Shown here piece by piece: positions 8,740 to 16,672 of a stretch of DNA of 64,000 nt. The notes under the pieces were generated by a model that did no database searches, was not told the DNA's origin, and worked only from the letters and a program-made list of their open reading frames with translations. How positions within the stretch are numbered: position 1 is the stretch's first letter; every line of letters begins with the position of its first letter. The position numbers and the translations under genes are program-made. This stretch comes from CBDCCT01 sp965214995 (GTDB lineage: Bacteria > Deinococcota > Deinococci > Deinococcales > Trueperaceae), in NCBI GenBank assembly GCA_965214995.1, contig CBDCCT010000002.1, positions 4,278,001 through 4,342,000 on the forward strand. The letters are read 5' to 3'.

Positions 8740-8767
8740 CACGGGCGCCCCCCCGGGGCGGCCCGTG
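8740..8767. terminator. GC-rich hairpin after rlmN
   Basis: CACGGGC (8740-8746) pairs with GCCCGTG (8761-8767), with an inner GCCCC/GGGGC extension. Seven A residues precede it on the plus strand, so it would be a textbook intrinsic terminator for minus-strand transcripts, while on the plus strand it may only stall transcription or protect the rlmN mRNA end. Confidence 0.5.
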
Positions 8768-8892
8768 GAGGATTTCACAGGCCCCAAAATGCGCGCCAAC
8801 TAAACTCGTAAGCAGTAGCCCTGACGGGCATAAGGACGTTCCAAGGAGCGTCTATTTACGATGTTTAGCCAGACACGCCGATGGAGGCACGC

Positions 8893-10458
8893 ATGAGCAC
8901 CACAAAAGTCCGCAGGGGCCGCCGCTTCATTTTAGCCCTACTCGTCACCGCCTTGCCGCTCGCCGCGGCGCAAACGGGCGGGGAGCCAATGAGCACCCCC
9001 TCGAGCGCTTCTGTCGCCGCGCTCCGCAACAAAACGCAGAGCGCGCCGGGCGACGTGAACGCCTGGGTGGATTTGGGGGACGCTTACCTCCAGGCGGACC
9101 GCCTGGACGAGGCCAAAGAGAGCTTTTTGGAAGCGATTGCGATTGACTACCTCTCGGGCGACGCGCACTTCGGCTTGGGCCTCACCGAGTTTGAGCGCGG
9201 CGACCTGCCCGCGGCGCTTTTTGAGTTTTCCGAGGTGACGCGCCTCTATCCCGAGCGCTTCGACGGCCACTTCAACCGGGCGGTGACGCTCGTGCGCTTG
9301 CGCCGCGCCGAGGAGGCGGTGGCGGCCTTTGAGGAGGCCGTCGCGCAGGGGGAGCCGCAGGCTCTGGGGGAAGACCTTGTCAACGCCTATTTGGGGCTCG
9401 CGGGGCAGTTGGAGGCCCTAGAGCGTTTTGACGAAGCGGCGGAAGCTTACGCCGCCGCCCTGGAAATCCGCCCCGGCGACGCCGACCTCATCTACGGGCG
9501 CTCGAGCGCCCTCTACCGGGGGGGTCGCGGCCTGGAAGCCTTGCCCGAACTTACCGAGTTAGAGGACAGCGGGGGCGACTACCGCGTGAGCGCGCTCGTG
9601 GCCGACATCTACGTCGAGGCAGGGCAGGTTGACTACGCGCTGCGCTCCCTAGAGCGCGCCCTGCGCAAGGCCGGGCAAGAAGAGGAGGGCTCGGCGGCGG
9701 CGCAGGCCAACATCCTCGTTAAGCTGGGTTTGTTGCAGCGCAGCCTGGGCCGCGAGGAGGAAGCGGTGGAAACTTTCAGGAGGGCGGCGAATACCGACCC
9801 CGCCTCCTGGGGGGCGCTTTACAACTTGGGGGTGAGTCAGCTCGAGGCCGGGAGCATAGAGAGTGCGCTCGAGACGCTTCAAAGCGCGCTCGTTCTAAAC
9901 CCCGAAAGCGGCGAACTGCACCTAGCCCTAGGCACCGCGCATGACCTGCTCGGCGCGCCCCAGGAGGCGCTTGCGGCGGGCGAAGCCGCGTTGCAACGCC
10001 TCAGCAACCCGCAGGCCCTGGCCGAGGCCGCCTTTCTGGCGGGCCGCGCGCGCTACCGCCTTGGGGACTACGCGGGGGCGCTTACGTCCCTCGAGAGCGC
10101 CCTCGCCGCAATGCCCGACTCCGCCGCCGCGCAGCTCTGGGCGGGCTTGGCCGCGTACGGCTTGGAAGACTACGCGAGCGCCGTGGGGTACTACGAGCGC
10201 GCCGTGCAGCTAGAGCCCGACAACGTGGAAGCGCGGGTCAATCTGGGTGCCGCCTACCTGGTTACCGAGCGCTACGCCGACGCTGCGCTCGTGTACGATT
10301 TGGTTACCCAACAAAATCCCGAAGACGCGGAGGCGCACTACAACCTGGGCTGGGCGCTCTTTTCGCAAGGCGCGCGCGAGGAGGCAAAAGCGGCCTGGCG
10401 CGAAGCCTTGACGCTCGGCTACGCTCCCGCGGGCACGGCCCTAAGCGAATACTACTGA
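8893..10458 (+). CDS. Exported tetratricopeptide-repeat protein
   Basis: A 521-residue protein made of a signal peptide (RRFILALLVTALPLAAAQ) and about a dozen TPR units filling the rest. Typical signatures recur: AWVDLGDAYLQADRLDEAKE, GALYNLGVSQLEAGSIESA, ARVNLGAAYLVTERYADAA, AHYNLGWALFSQGAREEAK. TPR arrays bind partner proteins; the signal places this one in the periplasm or on the surface, perhaps in envelope assembly. ATG 8893 is preferred to ATG 8881 because GGAGG sits five bases before it. No operon partner is apparent. Confidence 0.9.
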   Translation: MSTTKVRRGRRFILALLVTALPLAAAQTGGEPMSTPSSASVAALRNKTQSAPGDVNAWVDLGDAYLQADRLDEAKESFLEAIAIDYLSGDAHFGLGLTEFERGDLPAALFEFSEVTRLYPERFDGHFNRAVTLVRLRRAEEAVAAFEEAVAQGEPQALGEDLVNAYLGLAGQLEALERFDEAAEAYAAALEIRPGDADLIYGRSSALYRGGRGLEALPELTELEDSGGDYRVSALVADIYVEAGQVDYALRSLERALRKAGQEEEGSAAAQANILVKLGLLQRSLGREEEAVETFRRAANTDPASWGALYNLGVSQLEAGSIESALETLQSALVLNPESGELHLALGTAHDLLGAPQEALAAGEAALQRLSNPQALAEAAFLAGRARYRLGDYAGALTSLESALAAMPDSAAAQLWAGLAAYGLEDYASAVGYYERAVQLEPDNVEARVNLGAAYLVTERYADAALVYDLVTQQNPEDAEAHYNLGWALFSQGAREEAKAAWREALTLGYAPAGTALSEYY

Positions 10459-10907
10459 GCCGCAACTTCCGACGTTACTGCGCCGATAGTTGATAGGGGA
10501 CAGGGCAAACATGAAAAAGCACTTCACAAACGTCCGGCTGAAGCCGGACGTTGACGCTTCCAACCTCCCGCCACACCCGACCCACAAAGGTTGTGAGGCT
10601 GGACGCTCGAGCTTCAAAGGGGTGCGGCCCCGGCTTGGCGAGGACGGTTGGCGGCGCGAGCGCACGAGCAGAACCGAAGTAGGGTGTAACGGCTGCGGCG
10701 CTGCGGGTTGCCTCGGCACCTTTGAAACGGAGCATCACGCGATCCCGCGAAAGGCGCTTTCCGCGCTACCCCAGAAGTTAGGCAAGATTTCTCTCAGCGC
10801 ACATCTGTCCCGCAACGTCCCCTGGAGACCCGATGTGTCTACGTCGTCTCGAGCCGAACCGCCCTCAGCGCGTCACGCGCGTTCCTCAGCCCGATTTTGG
10901 GGGGCGA
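10459..10907. other. 449-base intergenic region
   Basis: No convincing gene. Open frames exist on both strands, but they read through a palindromic repeat (10529-10552) and look non-coding. I see no clear promoter; a GGGGGG ribosome site at the right end serves the diguanylate cyclase gene. Confidence 0.6.
10529..10552. repeat. REP-like palindrome, type A
   Basis: A perfect 10-base stem AACGTCCGGC / GCCGGACGTT with a TGAA loop. In one frame it reads NVRLKPDV, the translation of REP-type palindromes often mis-annotated as protein in other bacteria. No T-run follows, so it is more likely a dispersed palindromic repeat or mRNA-stabilising hairpin than a terminator. Confidence 0.6.
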
Positions 10908-11816
10908 ATGAAACGCGCCCGTAGCCAACTCCGTCCGAGTGGGGGCAATCCCGAAGTGACTCTGGACACGTTCAAGCGCCTCCTCGACAGCCTCAAAAGT
11001 CAGCCCAAGGCCAACGTGTTCCTGGCCTCTTTTTCGCTCGTCGCGCTCATCGGGCTTATCGACTACCTCACGAGCTCAGAGTTCTCGTTCTCGCTCTTCT
11101 ACCTCCTGCCGGTTTTTTTGGTCGTCTGGTTTTTGGGCCGGGGCGCGGCGGAACTTTTTGTGCTCGTTACGGCGGGCTTTTGGACCTTTTCCGAGTTTCT
11201 CGCCAACCCCGCGCTGCGCTATCCGGTGGCCCCTTTTTGGAACTTGTTTATGCGCATCGGGGTGCTTTACGCGTTTACCTATCTCCTGCTCAGGCTTAGA
11301 AAAGAACTTGACAGGGAGGCGCAACTTTCGCGCACGGATCCCCTGACGGGCGCGGCCAACCCCAGGGCCTTTCGGGAGATCGCGCAGCGCGAGTTGGAGC
11401 GTTCGCAGCGTTACGGGCGGGCCACCACGGTTTCTTACATCGACCTGGACAACTTCAAGCACGTCAACGACCGCTACGGCCACCGGGCGGGCGACGAACT
11501 CTTGCAGGTCGTCGTCAGCACCCTGCTGCGCAACGTGCGCACCACCGACACGGTCACGCGCATCGGCGGCGACGAGTTCATCGTGCTCATGCCCGAAACG
11601 GACCACACCAGGGCCGTGCCCGCCGTGCAGAAGCTGCGCGCGCTGCTCTTAGGCGCGGTGCAGGAGCGGGGCTGGCCGGTCACCTTCAGCATCGGCGTGA
11701 TGACCTTTCGCACGCCGCCCGCGTCGGTCGAGGTCATGGTGCAAAAGGTGGACGGGCTTATGTACGCGGTCAAAAACGGCAGCAAGGACGCCATCAACTT
11801 TGAGTTCGATGGTTGA
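10908..11816 (+). CDS. Membrane-bound diguanylate cyclase (GGDEF)
   Basis: A 302-residue protein predicted to make cyclic di-GMP. Residues about 40-130 carry four hydrophobic helices (FLASFSLVALIGLIDYL and following), so the sensor is membrane-embedded. The GGDEF domain starts at about 140 with RTDPLTGAANPRAF, contains IDLDNFKHVNDRYGHRAGD, and has intact GGDEF at residues 220-224, so activity is expected. No inhibitory RxxD site five residues before GGDEF is seen, so product inhibition may be weak. No EAL domain is present. ATG 10908 follows a GGGGGG ribosome site. Confidence 0.93.
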   Translation: MKRARSQLRPSGGNPEVTLDTFKRLLDSLKSQPKANVFLASFSLVALIGLIDYLTSSEFSFSLFYLLPVFLVVWFLGRGAAELFVLVTAGFWTFSEFLANPALRYPVAPFWNLFMRIGVLYAFTYLLLRLRKELDREAQLSRTDPLTGAANPRAFREIAQRELERSQRYGRATTVSYIDLDNFKHVNDRYGHRAGDELLQVVVSTLLRNVRTTDTVTRIGGDEFIVLMPETDHTRAVPAVQKLRALLLGAVQERGWPVTFSIGVMTFRTPPASVEVMVQKVDGLMYAVKNGSKDAINFEFDG

Positions 11817-11879
11817 AAACGGACAACGTTGGTACCCGGGATGATACAAACTTCACTTTTGTTGCCGAGCTGCGCCTGA

Positions 11880-11885
11880 CATACT
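11880..11885 (+). promoter_or_regulatory. Leaderless -10 element (CATACT)
   Basis: CATACT ends six bases before ATG 11892 and there is no ribosome site between, fitting a leaderless transcript. Confidence 0.5.
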
Positions 11886-11891
11886 TGAGAC

Positions 11892-13058
11892 ATGCGCCGG
11901 ACGCTCCCCCTCCTTGTCACCGCTCTGCTAAGTTCCTTTCTCACGTCAGCCTCGACGTATGCTACAGCCCAGAACATCCGCGTCGGTGTCGTTCTGTCAA
12001 CGAGCGGGAGCGCGGCGCGGCTGGGCCGCACGCAAAGGGAGGCGCTCGAGACGCTACAAAGGGCGTGGCGCAACGCGGGCGGCACCTACAGTAGCGCTAC
12101 AGAACTCGTTTTCGTTGACGACATGAGCCTGCCGCTAAGAACCGCCACCGAGGTGACGCGCTTGGTAGAAGAGGGCGTTCAGGCGGTCGTCTGCTGCACG
12201 ACGGACGAGGCCGCGCGCGCCGTGGCCGGGGTTGCTGCGGATTTGGGGGTGCCCCTCCTGTCGCTGAGCACCCCCACCGAACTCGCAAACGACGCACCCT
12301 ACTGGATTTTCGGCGTCGGCCCGAGCAGCAAAACGCTGCTGCAACGCATGGTGCTGGACGTCGCGGCGGGGCCGGGGGGCGTGGCGCTCATGGCACCCCG
12401 GAGCGCCTCCGGCGACGCGGCGAAAGACGCGCTCGCCATGCTCCTCGCGCCGGGAAGTTTAGGGCTCGCCGCCGAGGCGCGCTATCCCATCGGCGCGTCG
12501 GTGCTGACCCCCGAGGCGCTGTGGGTGGCGGCGCAAGAGCCGGGCGGGGTCATCGTGTGGGGGGGCGCACGCGAGGCGGCGGTGGCGGTGCGGGGGCTGC
12601 GGGCGCGCGGGTTTGAAGGTCCCATCTATGTTGACCCCGCGCTGCGCGACCCCCTCGCCCTTCCCTTTAACCCCGCGCCCCTTAACGGCACCCTCACCGT
12701 GGTCTCCCCCGCCGAACTGCCCGAAGATTTGAGCGAAGCCGACCCAACTTTTGCCGAAACGCGCGACTTTCTCGCCACCACCGCGCGCTTCCGTTTTGGC
12801 GAGGCGCGGCCCCACGCCGCCCGCGCCTGGGACGCGCTGCTCTTGTTGGGCAGGGCGCTCGAGCAGACCTCGCTTTACGGCGTCGCCCCCGGCGACCCCG
12901 GCTTCCGCCAGGCGCTGCGCGACGCGCTCGTGGGTTTGGGCCCGGTGGCGGGCGCGGGCGCGGTCTACGACTTTTCCGAGGCTGAACACGCGGGAGTTTT
13001 GGCGGCGTCTTTGAAAGTAGCCAGGCTCGAGCGCGGTGAGCCGGTGCCGGTGCGGTAA
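11892..13058 (+). CDS. Type 1 periplasmic binding protein, Leu/Ile/Val-like, solitary
   Basis: A 388-residue exported protein with signal peptide TALLSSFLTSASTYATAQ and the type 1 periplasmic-binding fold. IRVGVVLSTSGSAARLGRTQREALE opens the first lobe, and the AVVCCTTDEAARAVAGVA and GGVIVWGGAREAAVAVRGL segments are the usual inter-lobe strands. The LivJ/branched-chain amino acid group is the closest in pattern. No permease or ATPase gene adjoins it, so it either feeds a transporter elsewhere or acts as a sensor. The adjacent CysCys pair is unusual. Confidence 0.8.
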   Translation: MRRTLPLLVTALLSSFLTSASTYATAQNIRVGVVLSTSGSAARLGRTQREALETLQRAWRNAGGTYSSATELVFVDDMSLPLRTATEVTRLVEEGVQAVVCCTTDEAARAVAGVAADLGVPLLSLSTPTELANDAPYWIFGVGPSSKTLLQRMVLDVAAGPGGVALMAPRSASGDAAKDALAMLLAPGSLGLAAEARYPIGASVLTPEALWVAAQEPGGVIVWGGAREAAVAVRGLRARGFEGPIYVDPALRDPLALPFNPAPLNGTLTVVSPAELPEDLSEADPTFAETRDFLATTARFRFGEARPHAARAWDALLLLGRALEQTSLYGVAPGDPGFRQALRDALVGLGPVAGAGAVYDFSEAEHAGVLAASLKVARLERGEPVPVR

Positions 13059-13068
13059 GGAAAAACTC

Positions 13069-13143
13069 GATAGGGGGATAGGGGGTTAGGGAGATGGGGA
13101 GTAAGACCTTACCCCCTACCTCTCTACTCCCCGCCTCCCTATC
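13069..13143. repeat. Imperfect purine/pyrimidine hairpin before prfA
   Basis: A G-rich left arm (GATAGGGGG and following) faces a C-rich right arm ending CTCCCTATC, closing on GTAAG-AC-CTTAC (13101-13112). The stem has bulges and no T-run. It may separate the binding-protein gene from prfA. Confidence 0.4.
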
Positions 13144-13181
13144 TCAACTGTCTCAACACCACCCGAGAACGCCTTTAACGG

Positions 13182-13187
13182 TACACT
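13182..13187 (+). promoter_or_regulatory. Leaderless -10 element (TACACT) for prfA
   Basis: TACACT ends seven bases before the prfA ATG and no purine-rich ribosome site intervenes. Confidence 0.65.
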
Positions 13188-13194
13188 ATAGTTA

Positions 13195-14271
13195 ATGACC
13201 GACAAACTTGAAACCCTAAAAAAGGAATTTGAGGCGCTCGAGCGCTCCCTCGCCGACCCGGCGCTGCTAGGCGACCAGCCGCGCTACCGGGCGGCGATGG
13301 AACGCTACAGCGAACTCGCCGCCATCGTCAAGGTATACCGGGAGTATAGGGACGTTTTGGACGGCATCAGCAATGCCGAAGAGGCGCTGGACGACCCCGA
13401 GTTGGCCGAGATGGCGCGGGAGGAAATCGCGGCCTTGGAGCCCGAACGCGAACGACTGGAGGGGCGGCTCGAGACCCTGCTCCTGCCCAAAGACCCTTTT
13501 GATGACAAAAACGTCATCATCGAACTCCGCGCCGCGGCGGGCGGCGACGAGGCCTCGCTTTTCGCCGCCGAGATGCTCAACGCCTACCTCCGCTACGCCG
13601 AAAGTCTAGGATTTAAACCCGAGGTGCTCGACTCTTATGAAAACTCCCTGGGCGGTCTTAGCAAGGTGTCTTTGGAGATTACCGGGCGGGGTGCCTACAG
13701 CAAGTTCAAGTTCGAGTCGGGCGTGCATAGGGTCCAGCGCGTGCCCGCCACCGAGACGCAGGGGCGCATCCACACGAGCACCGTGACCGTGGCGGTCTTG
13801 CCCGAGGCCGAAGACGTTGACGTGGGTCTCTCGCCGAGTGACTACCGGGTGGACGTGTTCCGCTCGTCGGGTCCCGGCGGCCAGTCGGTTAATACCACCG
13901 ACTCGGCGGTGCGTATTACTTACAAGCCGGGTACGAGTGATGAGATAGTCGTGAGCTGTCAAGACGGCAAGTCGCAGATTAAGAACAAAGAAAAGGCCTT
14001 GACCGTGCTCCGGGCAAGGCTTCTGGAGCGCGAACGCGAGCGCGCCGCCGCCGAAGCGCGCGAGGCGCGGCTCGTGCAAATCGGCACGGGCGAGCGCTCC
14101 GAGAAAATACGCACCTACAACTTCCCGCAGTCGCGCGTGACCGATCACCGCATCGGCTACACCACGCATAACCTCTCGGACGTTATGCAGGGGAGCTTGG
14201 ACGAGCTCACCGGGGCGCTTAGCGCGGCGGAGCAGGGCCAGCGCCTGGACGCACTCGGTGGCGCGGCGTGA
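13195..14271 (+). CDS. prfA: Peptide chain release factor 1
   Basis: A 358-residue class I release factor that reads UAA and UAG and triggers peptide release at the ribosome. The catalytic GGQ is at residues 228-230 within SSGPGGQSVNTTDSAVRI; the domain-1 coiled region and AAAGGDEASLFAAEML are typical of RF1. Length is standard. Transcription is probably leaderless. The usual prmC neighbour is absent; instead the 3' end overlaps a Nudix gene by 14 bases. The last nine residues (QRLDALGGAA) are not conserved in the family. Confidence 0.97.
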   Translation: MTDKLETLKKEFEALERSLADPALLGDQPRYRAAMERYSELAAIVKVYREYRDVLDGISNAEEALDDPELAEMAREEIAALEPERERLEGRLETLLLPKDPFDDKNVIIELRAAAGGDEASLFAAEMLNAYLRYAESLGFKPEVLDSYENSLGGLSKVSLEITGRGAYSKFKFESGVHRVQRVPATETQGRIHTSTVTVAVLPEAEDVDVGLSPSDYRVDVFRSSGPGGQSVNTTDSAVRITYKPGTSDEIVVSCQDGKSQIKNKEKALTVLRARLLERERERAAAEAREARLVQIGTGERSEKIRTYNFPQSRVTDHRIGYTTHNLSDVMQGSLDELTGALSAAEQGQRLDALGGAA

Positions 14272-14731
14272 GTTTGTCGTTGCCGCCGCTATTTTGCTCG
14301 ACGCGCGCGGTCGGGTGCTCCTGGTAGGCAACGACTGGCAAGGCTTTGGCAACGTCCGTTACACCCTCCCGGGCGGCGTGGTCGAGCGGGGCGAGCAGGC
14401 CCCCGACGCGCTCATCCGCGAGGTCAAGGAGGAAACGGGGCTTAACATCACGCGCATCAAGCATTTAGCCTACGCGGTCCACGTCGAGGACATGCGGCGC
14501 AACGACCGCGCGGTGTCGTTCGCCTTTCTGGCGGAGTATGATGGGCTTCTCAACCCGCGCGACCCGGACGGTTTTATCGTCGAGGCGCGCTTCGTCCCGG
14601 TTGAGGAGGTCGCGCAGCTCGTCCCCATCCCGCCGCTCCGCGACCCGCTCACCGCCTACTTGCGCGACGCGCAGGCGGGCCGCTTTTACTCTTATGCAGG
14701 CTGGGATGGACGAGGGGAGCACCACGTATGA
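14258..14731 (+). CDS. Nudix hydrolase
   Basis: A 157-residue Nudix enzyme, expected to hydrolyse a nucleoside diphosphate linked to another group. The Nudix box is intact: GGVVERGE followed by REVKEETGL, matching Gx5Ex7REUxExxGU. Start GTG 14258 lies within the prfA end, so translation is likely coupled. Its own stop overlaps the next ATG (ATGA). The substrate cannot be read from sequence. Confidence 0.9.
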   Translation: MARREFVVAAAILLDARGRVLLVGNDWQGFGNVRYTLPGGVVERGEQAPDALIREVKEETGLNITRIKHLAYAVHVEDMRRNDRAVSFAFLAEYDGLLNPRDPDGFIVEARFVPVEEVAQLVPIPPLRDPLTAYLRDAQAGRFYSYAGWDGRGEHHV

Positions 14732-15147
14732 CTTATGCAGGTTCTGGCACAGGCTCTAACTTTGGCCGCACGCGTTACGGCGACACCCATTATACTTACG
14801 GGCGCGCACGCCCAAACCGCCGGAGCGACTTAGAGGACATCCGCCGTTTAGCGCATCTTTTGGACGACGCGTTTCGCATCCCCGTCATCAACTACCGCTT
14901 CGGCCTCGACGCGGCCTTGGGCCTCGTCCCGGTGGTGGGGGACGTGAGCGGCTTCGCCATCTCGAGCTACATCGTCTACAAAGCCGCCGCCCTGGGCGTG
15001 CCGCAGCGCACGGTCGCCCGGATGGTTTTCAATATTCTCTTAGACGCCGTGGTGGGCAGCATCCCCATTTTGGGCTCGATTTTCGACATTTTCTGGAAGG
15101 CTAATTTGCGCAACATCCGGCTTATCGAGCGGCACTTGATGTCCTAA
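14728..15147 (+). CDS. DUF4112 membrane protein, first copy
   Basis: A 139-residue protein of the DUF4112 family. Residues 1-35 are a glycine/tyrosine/arginine-rich tail; the conserved core RRLAHLLDDAFRIPVINYRFGLDAALGLVPVVGD contains one membrane-associating segment, and WKANLRNIRLIERHL closes it. Family function is unknown. The ATGA overlap with the Nudix gene ties it to the prfA-Nudix run. Confidence 0.9.
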   Translation: MTYAGSGTGSNFGRTRYGDTHYTYGRARPNRRSDLEDIRRLAHLLDDAFRIPVINYRFGLDAALGLVPVVGDVSGFAISSYIVYKAAALGVPQRTVARMVFNILLDAVVGSIPILGSIFDIFWKANLRNIRLIERHLMS

Positions 15148-15164
15148 GGCTGAAATCGACTTGT

Positions 15165-15184
15165 GGGCGCACGACCGTGCGCCC
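15165..15184. repeat. REP-like palindrome, type B
   Basis: A perfect 8-base stem GGGCGCAC / GTGCGCCC with loop GACC between the two DUF4112 genes, nine bases before the second start. Read in frame it gives WAHDRAPL, a translation typical of a widespread REP-like palindrome. It could also reduce translation of the second gene. Confidence 0.6.
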
Positions 15185-15193
15185 CTGCCTCTT

Positions 15194-15682
15194 ATGCGAA
15201 AATCCGTTCCATCCTCCCCAACAAAGACTGCGACCCTGACACGCCTGCGGCGTTTGAGCCGCCTTCTCGACAGCGCCTTTCGCATTCCCATTATCAACTA
15301 CCGGGTGGGTTTGGACGCCATCGTCGGGCTCGTGCCGGGCGTCGGCGACGCGGTGATGCTCGTGCCCGCGCTTTACATCATCTTTGAGGCCTACCGGCTG
15401 GGCGCGCCCGCGGGGACGCTCGCGCGGATGGTGTTTAACGTGGGGCTGGAAACCTTGATTGGCTCCGTGCCACTTTTAGGCGACCTTTTCGATGCGACTT
15501 GGAAGGCTAATTTGCGCAATCTGCGGCTGCTCGAGCAGCACCTCGGCCCCGGCATCACGCCCACGTTTGAAGCGCCCTCTAATCGCGGACTCATCCTCCT
15601 GCTCGGCGCGCTTTTGATATTGGGCGGTGGGGTGCTTTTCCTCCTTTGGGCGCTTGTGAGGCTTGTTGGGCGGCTTCTTTAG
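15194..15682 (+). CDS. DUF4112 membrane protein, second copy
   Basis: A 162-residue paralogue of the preceding gene: LSRLLDSAFRIPIINYRVGLDAIVGLVPGVGD and WKANLRNLRLLEQHLGP match closely. It differs by a C-terminal transmembrane helix (GLILLLGALLILGGGVLFLLW) absent from the first copy. ATG 15194 is preferred; the longer TTG start would translate the REP-like palindrome. No ribosome site is evident, so translation may depend on the upstream gene. Confidence 0.88.
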   Translation: MRKSVPSSPTKTATLTRLRRLSRLLDSAFRIPIINYRVGLDAIVGLVPGVGDAVMLVPALYIIFEAYRLGAPAGTLARMVFNVGLETLIGSVPLLGDLFDATWKANLRNLRLLEQHLGPGITPTFEAPSNRGLILLLGALLILGGGVLFLLWALVRLVGRLL

Positions 15683-15908
15683 CTCGTCTCGAGGCCCCCC
15701 AGGCAGGCTTCCTCCGGTTGCCTCTCTTTGCCACACCCAAGGCTACCGCAGAGTCAGCTTCCGAGGCGCTCGAAAAGCACCCTACATCCCACAGTGGCGC
15801 GCCGCCCCCGCGTTGCGTTAAGCTAAGCGGTGTTGCTGTACACCCTACCAGGCGCTCGAGACGCGCCAAGGAGCTTACAGCGCGTCAAAACAACATCGGG
15901 GAGACAGG

Positions 15909-16232
15909 ATGACGAAAAACAACCTTAACGACGGTCTGGTCTTTTACGGGCTCGCTTTCACGCAGCTCGGCGCGCTCGGCGTGCTCTTTTTCTGGGTCAT
16001 CGGCACCGTGCTCGACGTGAATTTTGGGACGGTCGCATACGCGCGGGCGGTCGAGCCCTTTTCCTTCCTCTACTACGCCTATCCCTTCGTGGTGGGCGTC
16101 TGTTTGATAGCGGCCTGGGCGCTCTTCTGGTTCCGCTTCTACCGGGCGGCGCTCGCGCTGAGCGGGCTGCCGCTGGCGGCGGCGGTCCTTTATTACCTTG
16201 TGCTCGTCCAATACTGGGCCCCCGGCATTTGA
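15909..16232 (+). CDS. Small three-helix membrane protein
   Basis: A 107-residue protein with three hydrophobic segments (about residues 14-36, 50-74, 80-103), probably inner-membrane. ATG 15909 follows GGGGAGACAGG, a clear ribosome site. A 226-base gap with no convincing gene separates it from DUF4112. I recognise no family. Confidence 0.7.
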   Translation: MTKNNLNDGLVFYGLAFTQLGALGVLFFWVIGTVLDVNFGTVAYARAVEPFSFLYYAYPFVVGVCLIAAWALFWFRFYRAALALSGLPLAAAVLYYLVLVQYWAPGI

Positions 16233-16345
16233 CGGCGGAGCCCAAACCAGACCGTAGCAGGGGCGCGTGTTCTAGACCCCGCAAAGCCTCATAGTGAAGA
16301 CAGACGTGTTCAAAACAGCGAAGCCAACACAGTAGGGGGAAACCG

Positions 16346-16609
16346 ATGAGCGATTATGAGAGCGACCCGAGCCAGGACTTACCAACACCCGCCGAGGTGC
16401 CCACGCCGACGGAGCCGCCCATCGACGCTCCGAGCGAGAGGCCGCCCGCCGAGGTACCGGACAAAAGGCCGGAGGACGAGCCGGGCATTAAGCTTCCGGA
16501 GCACCCCAACCGAGACGACCCAATGAAGTCGCCCGACCGGGAAACACCCGAGGAGAGGGTGCCGGACGAGAAGCAGCCGGGCCGGGAGGACCGGAGGTAC
16601 GCGGACTAA
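16346..16609 (+). CDS. Acidic, proline-rich disordered small protein
   Basis: An 87-residue hydrophilic protein rich in Pro, Glu, Asp and Arg, with almost no aromatic or large hydrophobic residues; motifs of the form PTPxE, DDP and PE(E/D)R recur. It should be intrinsically disordered. TAGGGGGAAACCG provides a ribosome site before ATG 16346. In a stress-tolerant lineage such proteins may act as desiccation or salt protectants, but that is speculation. Confidence 0.65.
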   Translation: MSDYESDPSQDLPTPAEVPTPTEPPIDAPSERPPAEVPDKRPEDEPGIKLPEHPNRDDPMKSPDRETPEERVPDEKQPGREDRRYAD

Positions 16610-16672
16610 ATTCTGTTCCTTTGTTGACGGGGCTCGAGCAACTTCATCACACTTTCATTTTAGGAGCGCACC

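Noticed and set aside
8740..8767. rlmN intrinsic terminator
   Set aside because: The hairpin is strong but the homopolymer run lies on its 5' side for the plus strand, so I list it only as a hairpin with low confidence.
10508..10924. ORF with NVRLKPDV N-terminus
   Set aside because: It translates a REP-like palindrome, has no family match I know and low-complexity Arg/Ser content.
15646..15912. 88-codon frame between DUF4112 and the next gene
   Set aside because: No ribosome site, Ala/Arg-rich with frame content typical of random GC-rich DNA.
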